Origin: JACCTU01 sp963848525
GTDB taxonomy: Bacteria; Actinomycetota; Thermoleophilia; Gaiellales; Gaiellaceae
Length of the DNA stretch: 64,000 bases
Assembly: GCA_963848525.1 (NCBI GenBank)
Contig: CAWKDZ010000005.1
Span: 496,001-560,000, forward strand
Reading direction: 5' to 3'
Shown here: piece by piece, positions 1 to 6,462 of the stretch
How positions within the stretch are numbered: position 1 is the first letter of the stretch
Layout of the letters: the number at the start of each line of letters is the position of its first letter
Translations under genes and position numbers: made by a program
Notes under the pieces: model-generated
Databases searched by the model: none
Seen by the model: the letters and a program-made list of their open reading frames with translations, nothing else
Told to the model about the DNA's origin: nothing

Positions 1-98
1 GCGAACGTGAAGCCGTGCTCCTCCGCCTTGCGGGCGTTCTCGACGAGCTGCCGCGGTCCGTGCTCCTCCGACGACAGCGCGTAGCCGAACTCGGTCAT
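1..98 (-). CDS. LLM-class F420-dependent oxidoreductase, N-terminus only
   Basis: The first 32 codons of a leftward gene whose remainder lies beyond the window edge. The protein begins MTEFGYALSSEEHGP followed by a helix rich in E/K/R. This matches the N-terminus of luciferase-like F420-dependent oxidoreductases of the G6PDH-like subfamily, which are flavin/F420 TIM-barrel enzymes oxidising sugars or alcohols. It starts 9 nt after the stop of the leftward NYN nuclease gene and probably shares its transcript. The exact substrate cannot be told from so short a fragment. Confidence 0.7.
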   Translation of the reverse strand, partial: MTEFGYALSSEEHGPRQLVENARKAEEHGFTF

Positions 99-107
99 GA
101 CGCAGGG

Positions 108-437
108 CTACCGCGTCAGCTCGCGCGCGAAACTGCCTCCGCCGACCACGCGCTCCGCCGCGCCGCCGGCACGCTCGCGCAGCTCCCGGTCGGAGGTGAC
201 GAGCCAGTACGGCGCGAGCGCGGGCGACTCGCGCGCGATCCAGTCGTCCGCGCTCTCGCGACCGGTACCGACGACGTCGTCGGCCTCGACCGGGGCCTTG
301 CCGTCGAACACGAGCAGCGCGCGCACGCCGTGGCGGCCGGCCCAGGCCCGCGCGAGCTCGACCAGGCGCTCCTCCGGGATGTTCGGCCACTGCGAGCGCA
401 GGACGTTGCGGGCGTCGACGACGACGGTCGTCTCGAT
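108..437 (-). CDS. YacP-like NYN-domain ribonuclease
   Basis: About 109 residues. The N-terminal strand TVVVDARNVLRS carries the acidic residue of NYN/PIN-fold nucleases. A second strand reads LLVFDGKAP, and a later SADDWI...WLVTSDREL block carries the other conserved acids of the YacP-like NYN family (RNases related to B. subtilis Rae1). No ATG/GTG/TTG lies between the in-frame stop at 447-449 and the conserved first strand. I place the start at ATC (437-435) because TAACGT at 449-444 stands exactly 6 nt before it, the spacing seen at other leaderless starts here. A GTG at 326 would remove the catalytic strand. A sequencing error at the start codon is the alternative. Confidence 0.6.
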   Translation of the reverse strand: METTVVVDARNVLRSQWPNIPEERLVELARAWAGRHGVRALLVFDGKAPVEADDVVGTGRESADDWIARESPALAPYWLVTSDRELRERAGGAAERVVGGGSFARELTR

Positions 438-496
438 TGGCCGACGTTAACGGAGCCGCAAACGCCGTTGAACGACCCCGGCGCTATAACCGCTGG

Positions 497-1666
497 GTGA
501 GCGAGCGACGTCGGTTCCTGCTGCGCACGGCGGCACTCTTGGCCGCAGGCGTCATCGGCGGTGCGATCGCCCTCGTCGCCGCGTCGGCGCTCGGCGACTT
601 CGGCACGACGACGATCCGCGAGGTGGCGCCCGAGGGCACGAGTGCCTCGGTCGACTTCGCGCCGACCGAGGGGCTGACCCCCGGCGAGATCTACGCGGGG
701 TACTCGCGCGGCGTCGTCCAGATCGAGGCGTCCGGTCCGCTCGCCTCGGACCCGTTCGATCCCTTCCCGCGCCGCGAGCGGACGCTCGGGTCGGGCTTCG
801 TGATCGACAAGTCCGGCCACATCGTCACGAACTACCACGTCGTCAAGGGGGCGGACGTCGTCAACGTCGGCTTCTCCAACGACGAGGCCGTCCGGGCCAA
901 CGTCGTCGGCGTGGACGCGACCACGGATCTCGCCGTGCTGAAGGTGAACACGCCGCCGCGGGGTCTGACTCCTCTCCGGTTCGGACGCTCGACCTCGGTG
1001 CGCGTCGGGGACGCGGTCGTCGCGATCGGCAACCCGTTCGGGCTCGAGCGCTCGATGACGTCGGGGATCGTGAGCGCGATCGGCCGCGTGCTCCAGGCGC
1101 CGAACAACCTCGCGATCGACAACGCAATCCAGACCGACGCCCCGATCAACCCCGGCAGCTCGGGCGGGCCGCTCTTGAACGCGCGGGGCGAAGTGATCGG
1201 CGTGAACACGCAGATCACGACGGACAGCGGCGCCCAGAGGAACGTCGGCGTCGGCTTCGCCGTCCCGGTCGACACGGTGAGGAGCGTCGCGGCGCAGATC
1301 CTGCGCATCGGCCGCGCGGAGCACGCGTTCCTGGGTGTCGAGGCGACGCGGCTTACGGAGGACATCGCGCGCCTCTTCCGCCTGACGCCGAAGCAGGGGC
1401 TCCTGATCGACTCGATCGTGCCGGACAGCGCGGCGGACAAGGCCGGGCTGCGAGCGGGCACGCGCGGCGTCATCGTCGGCGGCGAGAGCTGGCCGCTCGG
1501 CGGCGACATCATCGTCACCGTCGACGGCGAGCAGGTGAGGTCGCCCGAGCGGCTCAGCTCGCTGGTCGCCCGCAAGCGGCCGGGCGGGCGGATGGTGATC
1601 GAGGTCTACCGTGGCGACCGCAAGGTGAAGCTGAACGTCAAGCTCGGCCGGGCCCCCGGCCAATAG
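497..1666 (+). CDS. HtrA/DegP-type trypsin-like serine protease with PDZ domain
   Basis: 389 residues. An N-terminal basic stretch and one membrane segment (about residues 8-33) anchor it outside the cytoplasm. The protease domain follows with the triad His114 (TNYHVV), Asp144 (TTDLAVLKV) and Ser222 (NPGSSGGPL). A C-terminal PDZ domain spans roughly residues 280-385. HtrA proteins degrade or refold damaged envelope proteins. An upstream TTG at 437 is open in frame, but GTG 497 is preferred because TATAAC (485-490) lies 6 nt before it and the anchor then sits at the N-terminus. The next gene begins 10 nt downstream. Specific ortholog (DegP, DegQ, PepD) not assigned. Confidence 0.9.
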   Translation: MSERRRFLLRTAALLAAGVIGGAIALVAASALGDFGTTTIREVAPEGTSASVDFAPTEGLTPGEIYAGYSRGVVQIEASGPLASDPFDPFPRRERTLGSGFVIDKSGHIVTNYHVVKGADVVNVGFSNDEAVRANVVGVDATTDLAVLKVNTPPRGLTPLRFGRSTSVRVGDAVVAIGNPFGLERSMTSGIVSAIGRVLQAPNNLAIDNAIQTDAPINPGSSGGPLLNARGEVIGVNTQITTDSGAQRNVGVGFAVPVDTVRSVAAQILRIGRAEHAFLGVEATRLTEDIARLFRLTPKQGLLIDSIVPDSAADKAGLRAGTRGVIVGGESWPLGGDIIVTVDGEQVRSPERLSSLVARKRPGGRMVIEVYRGDRKVKLNVKLGRAPGQ

Positions 1667-1676
1667 CCTCCCCCGC

Positions 1677-2756
1677 ATGGAGCACGCGTTCGGGCGAAGC
1701 GACCCGTTCTCGCTCGGCGTCGAGGAGGAGCTGCTGCTCGTCGACGAGGAGACGCTCGCGCCGGTGTCGGCGTCGAAGCGCATCGTCGACGCCGTCGGCG
1801 ACGAGCGCGTCAAGCTCGAGCTCTTCACGTCGTTCGTCGAGACGACGACGACCATCTGCTCGACTGCGCGAGAAGCACTCGCGCAGCTCGTCGACCTGCG
1901 CTCGCGTGTCGCCGCCGCCGCCGAGCCCGCGGGCCTGGAGGTCGCGGCGACGGGCTCACACCAGTTCGCCCACCCTGAGGAGATTCCGATCGTCGACAAC
2001 CCGGTGTACGTCGAGTTCGTCGACGCGGCGGGGCCGGCCGCGCGGCGGCAGGGCGTGTGCGGGCTCCACGTCCACGTCGGGATGCCCGATCCGGAGACGT
2101 GCGTGCGGGCACACGAGCGGGTGCTGCCGTGGCTGCCCGTCGTGCTCGCGCTGTCCGCGAACTCTCCCTGGTTCCGCGGGCAGAAGACCGGGCTGCTCTC
2201 GAACCGCGCCGAGGTGCTCGCGACGCTTCCCAGGAGCGGTGGGCCGCCGCCGTTCTCGAGCTGGCGCGAGTGGCAGACGCTGATGGAGCGATGGATCCGT
2301 GCCGGGGTGCTCGAGAAGCCGACGAGCACCTGGTGGGACGCGCGGGTCCACCCCGCGCTCGGGACGCTTGAGCTGCGAATGCCCGATCAGCCGACCGACG
2401 TCCGTCTCAGCGGCGCGTTCGTCGCGCTCCTGCACGCGCTCGTCGTCTGGGGGGCGGGCGACGACGACGGCGGCGCTTCCTCGTCGCGCGCCGACTACCA
2501 CACGAACCGCTTCTTCGCGTCCCGGTTCGGGCCGCGCGCCGAGCTCCTCCATCCGGTCGAGGACCGGCTCCTGCCCGTGCCCGAGCTCTACGCCGAGCTC
2601 CTCGAGCGGGTCGGCGCCCACGTCGACGAGGACCTTCTGGAGCCGCTCGACCCGTCGCGCTGCGAGGCCGACCTCCAGGCGGCCGAGCCTGACGCCGAGG
2701 CGGCATGCGCCCTCGTCGTCGAAAGAACCCGGCGCTCGCTAGCATCGCCCGCGTGA
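1677..2756 (+). CDS. YbdK-type carboxylate-amine ligase (glutamate-cysteine ligase 2 family)
   Basis: 359 residues, the usual size of the GCS2/YbdK family (about 370). The N-terminus SLGVEEELLLVD is the family signature. Further metal/ATP-site blocks are GLHVHVGMP and ALSANSPWFRG, and LELRMPDQPTD lies near the C-terminal part. Family members make gamma-glutamyl amides, including weak glutamate-cysteine ligase activity, so a role in thiol metabolism is plausible beside the redox-type sigma/anti-sigma pair. ATG 1677 is leaderless in appearance: TAGCCT (1664-1669) ends 7 nt upstream and contains the HtrA stop codon. The stop overlaps the next start by GTGA. Confidence 0.88.
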   Translation: MEHAFGRSDPFSLGVEEELLLVDEETLAPVSASKRIVDAVGDERVKLELFTSFVETTTTICSTAREALAQLVDLRSRVAAAAEPAGLEVAATGSHQFAHPEEIPIVDNPVYVEFVDAAGPAARRQGVCGLHVHVGMPDPETCVRAHERVLPWLPVVLALSANSPWFRGQKTGLLSNRAEVLATLPRSGGPPPFSSWREWQTLMERWIRAGVLEKPTSTWWDARVHPALGTLELRMPDQPTDVRLSGAFVALLHALVVWGAGDDDGGASSSRADYHTNRFFASRFGPRAELLHPVEDRLLPVPELYAELLERVGAHVDEDLLEPLDPSRCEADLQAAEPDAEAACALVVERTRRSLASPA

Positions 2757-2956
2757 CGACCGAGACGATCCAGGTCGGCGGCGTTCGCTGCGAGCGCTGC
2801 GTCATGCGCCTCGGCGCCGCGCTCGAGGGTCACGACGGGCTCGAGGCGGCCACCGCAAACCTGGTCGGGGAGGTCACCCTGACCTGGGACGACGAGCGCA
2901 CGAGCCGGGAGGAGCTCGTCGCGGTCATGTCCAAGGCGGGCTTCGCCCCCGTCTGA
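2753..2956 (+). CDS. Heavy-metal-associated (HMA) domain protein
   Basis: 67 residues, a single ferredoxin-like HMA domain. VRCERC is the metal-binding Cys-x-x-Cys loop, and the end KAGFAPV matches the usual G[FY]-x-[PV] finish. Such small proteins chaperone copper or other soft metals to ATPases or reductases; the loop has Arg where copper chaperones often have a Met. GTG 2753 overlaps the stop of the ligase gene (GTGA) and also has TAGCAT (2740-2745) 7 nt before it, so it may be both coupled and independently started. The next ATG overlaps its stop by one base. Confidence 0.88.
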   Translation: MTTETIQVGGVRCERCVMRLGAALEGHDGLEAATANLVGEVTLTWDDERTSREELVAVMSKAGFAPV

Positions 2957-3531
2957 TGTCCGACATCGAGACGGAGGGGCGCCGCATCGCGGAGGAGGCC
3001 CGCGAACGCGTTCGCTTCGAGGAGGAGGCGCTCGAGCTGTCCGACCAGGTCTATCGAGTCGCGCGCGGCCTCGTGGGCTCGCGGGAGGAGGCCGAAGACC
3101 TCGTCCAGCAGACGTACGAGCGCGCGTTCCGCAGCTGGCAGTCGTTCACGCGCGGGACGAACCTGCGCGCGTGGCTGCTCCGGATCCTGACGAACCTGAA
3201 CATCGACCGCGCCCGCCGTCAGCAGCGCCGGCCCGAGACGCAGCCGATGGAGGAGGGTGACTACTTCCTCTACAACCGGCTGGAGGAGGTCGGCCCGCTG
3301 GAACAAGACCAGGTCGCCGAGCGTTTGTCACAAGATGACGTGGTCGGAGCGCTCTCAGCGGTGCCGCACGATTTCCGGGACGTGCTCGTGCTCGTGGACA
3401 TCGGCGACTTCTCCTACCAGGACGCCGCGCAGATCCTCGACATTCCGATTGGTACAGTCATGTCACGTTTGCATCGGGCGCGGCGCGTGCTGAAGAAGGA
3501 GCTCGCCGACCGCTCCGTGGAGGCCACGTGA
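2956..3531 (+). CDS. ECF-type RNA polymerase sigma factor (SigR/RpoE-like)
   Basis: 191 residues. Region 2 (about 38-100) includes EEAEDLVQQTYERAF and NLRAWLLRILTNLNID. Region 4 (about 130-185) has DVLVLVDIGDFSYQD followed by the helix-turn-helix IPIGTVMSRLHRARR. No other domain is present. Followed by a zinc-type anti-sigma factor at a 1-bp overlap, the standard pairing in which the anti-sigma releases the sigma factor on thiol oxidation. The upstream thiol and metal genes make an oxidative or metal-stress regulon plausible; the target promoter cannot be predicted from this window. Confidence 0.92.
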   Translation: MSDIETEGRRIAEEARERVRFEEEALELSDQVYRVARGLVGSREEAEDLVQQTYERAFRSWQSFTRGTNLRAWLLRILTNLNIDRARRQQRRPETQPMEEGDYFLYNRLEEVGPLEQDQVAERLSQDDVVGALSAVPHDFRDVLVLVDIGDFSYQDAAQILDIPIGTVMSRLHRARRVLKKELADRSVEAT

Positions 3532-3758
3532 TGGATCCCTGCGAACACTGCGAGCAGGTGATGCAGCCGTACCTCGACCGTACGGTCTCCGCGGAAGAGC
3601 AGGCGTGGGTCGAGACGCACCTGGGTCACTGCGAGTGGTGCGCGAAGCGCTTCACCTTCGAGGAGGAATTCCGCCGGTACGTCCGCGTCGCGGTCGCGGA
3701 GCCGATGGCTCCGGAGCTGAAGGCGAAGCTCGCCTCGCTCAGAACGCCACTGCTTTAG
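3531..3758 (+). CDS. Zinc-binding anti-sigma factor (RsrA-like, zf-HC2)
   Basis: 75 residues. Cys residues near the N-terminus (CEHCEQ) and the HLGHCEWC motif (His-x3-Cys-x2-Cys) are the zinc ligands of the ZAS family, with YLDR and EEEFRRYVR matching RsrA-type proteins. It should hold the preceding ECF sigma factor inactive until the zinc-binding thiols are oxidised. A GTG directly precedes ATG 3531 and could serve as start with one more residue. No membrane segment, so it is cytoplasmic. Its stop abuts the stop of the convergent gene as TAGCTA. Confidence 0.88.
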   Translation: MDPCEHCEQVMQPYLDRTVSAEEQAWVETHLGHCEWCAKRFTFEEEFRRYVRVAVAEPMAPELKAKLASLRTPLL

Positions 3759-4466
3759 CTAGCCAGGTCCTCGCTGCGGGCCGACGACGACGACGAGCCG
3801 GCGTGGGTTGTCGCCGCCGGGGAGCGGCTTCGACGTGACGCGGAGCTCGCGGGCGAGCCGCTCGGCCACGGGCGCGCCGCCCAGCTCGTAGTAGACCGCC
3901 GTCTCCGGGTAGTCGAAGCGGTCGGCGCGGCCGACGCGGGCGACGCGGTACCCGAGCGCACCGACCCGTGACGCGACGCGGCGTGTGTAGGTGATGTTGC
4001 CACTGCCGTTGCGGACGTCGACCGCGATCTGCCACGGCTTCGGGAGCTTTGCCTCGGCGACGACGCGGGTAGCCGCCGCCGCCCGGACGCGCTCCTGGTC
4101 GCGCCCCGGGAGCGCGAGCGCGACGACGAGTGCGATCGCCGCCAGCGCGACGGCGCCGAGCACGGCCAGCCTGGCGCGCAGGTTGGCCTCGAACGGCTTC
4201 GGCGGGACGGGCAAGCCGGCGAGCTCACGCGCCTCGCGATGGTCGAGCCCGAGCGCGGTCGCGTAGAGCAGCAGCGCAAGCAGCGCGTCGTCGGGAGTCC
4301 TGAAGCGGTAGACGCGGCCCTCCTCGAGCCAGGTCACTTCCTCCTCCGTCAGCGATGCTCGCGCCGCGGCCTCGCGCAGCGGGAGCCGGCGCTTGAGCCG
4401 TGCCTGCGCGAGCGGCGATCGTCTCGACTCGAGAGTTGCGGGCTCCAGGCGGGCGTTCGGATTCAT
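3759..4466 (-). CDS. HTH domain/transmembrane/LytR_C-domain protein
   Basis: 235 residues in three parts: a cytoplasmic helix-turn-helix of RodZ/XRE type (about 15-75, LREAAARASLTEEEVTWLE), one membrane helix (about 98-118, AVLGAVALAAIALVVALAL), and an extracellular LytR_C-like domain (about 140-230, IAVDVRNGSGN...ASRVGALGYRV). The architecture recalls RodZ, suggesting a link to cell shape or envelope assembly, but the partner is unknown. It is the last gene of the seven-gene leftward operon starting at the amidohydrolase; ATG 4466 lies 3 nt after the preceding stop. Confidence 0.75.
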   Translation of the reverse strand: MNPNARLEPATLESRRSPLAQARLKRRLPLREAAARASLTEEEVTWLEEGRVYRFRTPDDALLALLLYATALGLDHREARELAGLPVPPKPFEANLRARLAVLGAVALAAIALVVALALPGRDQERVRAAAATRVVAEAKLPKPWQIAVDVRNGSGNITYTRRVASRVGALGYRVARVGRADRFDYPETAVYYELGGAPVAERLARELRVTSKPLPGGDNPRRLVVVVGPQRGPG

Positions 4467-4469
4467 CGG

Positions 4470-4979
4470 CTAGCGGGCGTCCTCCTCCCAATCATCCGCC
4501 GAATCGACGTCTCCCGGAAGGCCGAGGTCGTCACAGGGCACGAGCAGCGGCTCGAGCGCTCGCGCGCCCTCGTCCGGGACGCGCCCCCAGACCCGGCGGG
4601 CCAGCAGCACGGGATGCCCTCGGTCGCCGTCGTAGCTCGCAGCGACCACCTCGGCGCCGCTCTCGCGCCAGGCCGAGACGACGCGGTCGATGCTCGCGGG
4701 CGCGAGGTCGGGGCCGTCGGCGAGCACGACGACGGCTGCCTCCGCTTGCGCCGGGAGCGCCGCGAGGCCGCAGCGGAGCGACGCCCCGGGCCCGCGGTCC
4801 CACTCGGGGCAATGCACGACCGGTGCGTCTGTTTCGAGCGCGTATGCGCCGGTGACGACCACGAGCTCGTCGATGGTGCTCGCCCGCACGCGCTCGAGCA
4901 CACGCGGGAGCAGCAGGCGCTGCTTCGGCGCTCCGAACCGGCTCGCGGCGCCCGCGGCCAGGACGACCGCGGCGATCAC
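4470..4979 (-). CDS. mocA: MobA-like nucleotidyltransferase, probably MoCo cytidylyltransferase (MocA type)
   Basis: 169 residues. The nucleotide-binding loop VVLAAGAASRFGAPKQ is the LAAGxSxRxGxxK signature of MobA/MocA enzymes; VVLADGPDLAPASI and YDGDRGHPVLL fit the metal-binding and product-binding segments. MocA attaches CMP to molybdopterin for the xanthine-oxidase family, so its place in an operon with the three hydroxylase subunits suits cofactor maturation of that enzyme. GTG 4979 overlaps the cyclophilin stop as GTGA. Somewhat shorter than typical MocA (about 190), so a guanylyl- or other transferase role stays possible. Confidence 0.8.
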   Translation of the reverse strand: MIAAVVLAAGAASRFGAPKQRLLLPRVLERVRASTIDELVVVTGAYALETDAPVVHCPEWDRGPGASLRCGLAALPAQAEAAVVVLADGPDLAPASIDRVVSAWRESGAEVVAASYDGDRGHPVLLARRVWGRVPDEGARALEPLLVPCDDLGLPGDVDSADDWEEDAR

Positions 4980-5626
4980 TGCCCGCGCGAGATGCGGATC
5001 TCGTCGATCACGACGGGCTGCGTCGGCAGCTCGGTCGCCGGGTCGCCGAGCGTTTCGATCCGGCCGACGACGTCGAGGCCCTCTGTGACCGTGCCGACCA
5101 CCGCGTAGTCGGCCGGGAGCCCAGCGTTCGGCGCGGTGACGACGAAGAACTGGCTGCCCGCCGTCCCGGCAGGTTGGTTTCCAGCCTTCGCCATCGCGAC
5201 GATGCCCCGCGTATAGACCGTGCTCGCCGCCGGCGTGTCGACCGTCGAGTAGCCGGGGCCACCGGTGCCGGTCCCGGTCGGGTCGCCGCCCTGGATCACG
5301 AAGCCGGGGACGATCCGGTGGAAGAACGTGTCGTCGAAGTAGCCGCCCTCGGCCAGCGCGACGAAGGACGCGACTGCCTTCGGCGATGCCGCAGGTTCGA
5401 GCGCGATCGTGAAGTCGCCACAGCTCGTGCGCACGAGGGCGGTGTGCTCGACGTCGGCGTCGAGGATCGTGGTCGGCGGCTTCTGCGGCGCCGGCTCGCG
5501 CGCGGCCGGTTGTTCGACCTCGCGGCAGGCGGACGGTGTCGCGGCGGAGGTCTCGGGCGCGTCGTCCTCGCCGCCGCAGCCCGCGGCGAACGCAGCGACC
5601 GCGAGCGCGAGCGCCGCCGGCCTCAC
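4976..5626 (-). CDS. Lipoprotein cyclophilin-type peptidyl-prolyl isomerase
   Basis: 216 residues. Signal peptide ALALAVAAFAAGCGG ends in a lipobox-like AAGC, so the mature protein is probably a membrane-anchored lipoprotein. The cyclophilin domain spans about 50-215 with FFHRIVPGFVIQGGDP and GSQFFV, which include the catalytic Arg and substrate pocket residues. It folds exported proteins. Start GTG 5626 overlaps the FAD-subunit stop (GTGA), and the signal peptide would be buried if the longer upstream frame were used. Fourth from last in the molybdenum hydroxylase operon; a direct role in that enzyme is not shown. Confidence 0.88.
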   Translation of the reverse strand: MRPAALALAVAAFAAGCGGEDDAPETSAATPSACREVEQPAAREPAPQKPPTTILDADVEHTALVRTSCGDFTIALEPAASPKAVASFVALAEGGYFDDTFFHRIVPGFVIQGGDPTGTGTGGPGYSTVDTPAASTVYTRGIVAMAKAGNQPAGTAGSQFFVVTAPNAGLPADYAVVGTVTEGLDVVGRIETLGDPATELPTQPVVIDEIRISRGQ

Positions 5627-6462
5627 GCCGCCACCTGCTCGAGCGCTCGACGGACCAGCGCGCGGGCGACGTCGACCTTGTAGGCGGTTCCCGGCAAGGG
5701 CGTGGACTCGTCGAGTGCCTCGGGCGTGGGCAGCTCCCACGGCACGGGGGCGACGCCGGCGAGCGCGAGCCGGACACCGTCGTCGTAGCGCGCGGCCGCG
5801 ACGCCCACGAGCGGAAACGCCCAGCGCTTGCGGTCCATCGCCTTCAGGTAGACGCTCGCCGCCGGCGTCGTCAGCTCGAGCTCCAGGATCAGCTCATCCG
5901 GCTCGAGCGTCGTCAGCTCCCGGTTGTCCGCCGTCGGGAGCCGGTAGAGCTCGCGCACCCCGAGCTCGCGGCGGTCGGTGCGGAGCCTCGCGTCGAGCGC
6001 GAGCAGCGCGGCGGCCGGGTCCGACGGGTGAGCCGACGCGCAGAAGTCGTTGCCGAAGATCGCGTGCTCCCGGTGCTGCCCCGCGCGCGCGTGGCAGACG
6101 TCGCCGCCGTGCAGGCGGCAGGGGAACTGCAGGCGCCAGTACCAGCAGCGCGTCGCCTGGAGCAGGTTGCCGCCGATCGTGCCCATGTTCCGGAGCTGCG
6201 GGGACGCGGCCAGGCGGCAGGCCTCGCGCAGCACCTCGGGAAGCTCGGGCTCCGCCTCGAGCTCCGCGAGCGTCGTCCCGGCGCCGATCGTCGTTCCCTT
6301 GACCCCACGCGGGAGCGTGTCGCGAACGAGCACGAGCCGCTCGGCCTCGACGAGGCCGTCGCGGAGCAGCGGCACCAACTCGGTCCCGCCGGCCAGAGCG
6401 CGTGCGCCGTTCCCGAGCAGGCCGGCAGCCTCCTCGACGGAGCTAGGTCGCAGCAGCTCCAA
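5623..6462 (-). CDS. FAD-binding subunit of a xanthine-dehydrogenase-family hydroxylase, with extra four-Cys insertion
   Basis: 279 residues. FAD-binding signatures ALAGGTELVP (about 22-31) and NMGTIGGNL (about 92-100) are typical of CoxM/XdhB/HcrB subunits. Between them and SAHPSDPAAALLAL lies an insertion with Cys106, Cys115, Cys123 and Cys141 beginning TRCWYW. This resembles the [4Fe-4S]-carrying insertion of 4-hydroxybenzoyl-CoA reductase beta subunits. Start chosen at TTG 6462, which overlaps the large subunit by 20 nt and gives the normal N-terminus ELLRPSS. It passes electrons between the 2Fe-2S subunit and an acceptor or donor. Confidence 0.88.
   Translation of the reverse strand: MELLRPSSVEEAAGLLGNGARALAGGTELVPLLRDGLVEAERLVLVRDTLPRGVKGTTIGAGTTLAELEAEPELPEVLREACRLAASPQLRNMGTIGGNLLQATRCWYWRLQFPCRLHGGDVCHARAGQHREHAIFGNDFCASAHPSDPAAALLALDARLRTDRRELGVRELYRLPTADNRELTTLEPDELILELELTTPAASVYLKAMDRKRWAFPLVGVAAARYDDGVRLALAGVAPVPWELPTPEALDESTPLPGTAYKVDVARALVRRALEQVAA

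Noticed and set aside
116..2329. Very long leftward open frame antisense to the protease and ligase genes.
   Set aside because: High-GC shadow frame: low-complexity Arg/Ala/Pro content, no domain, and opposed by well-supported rightward genes.
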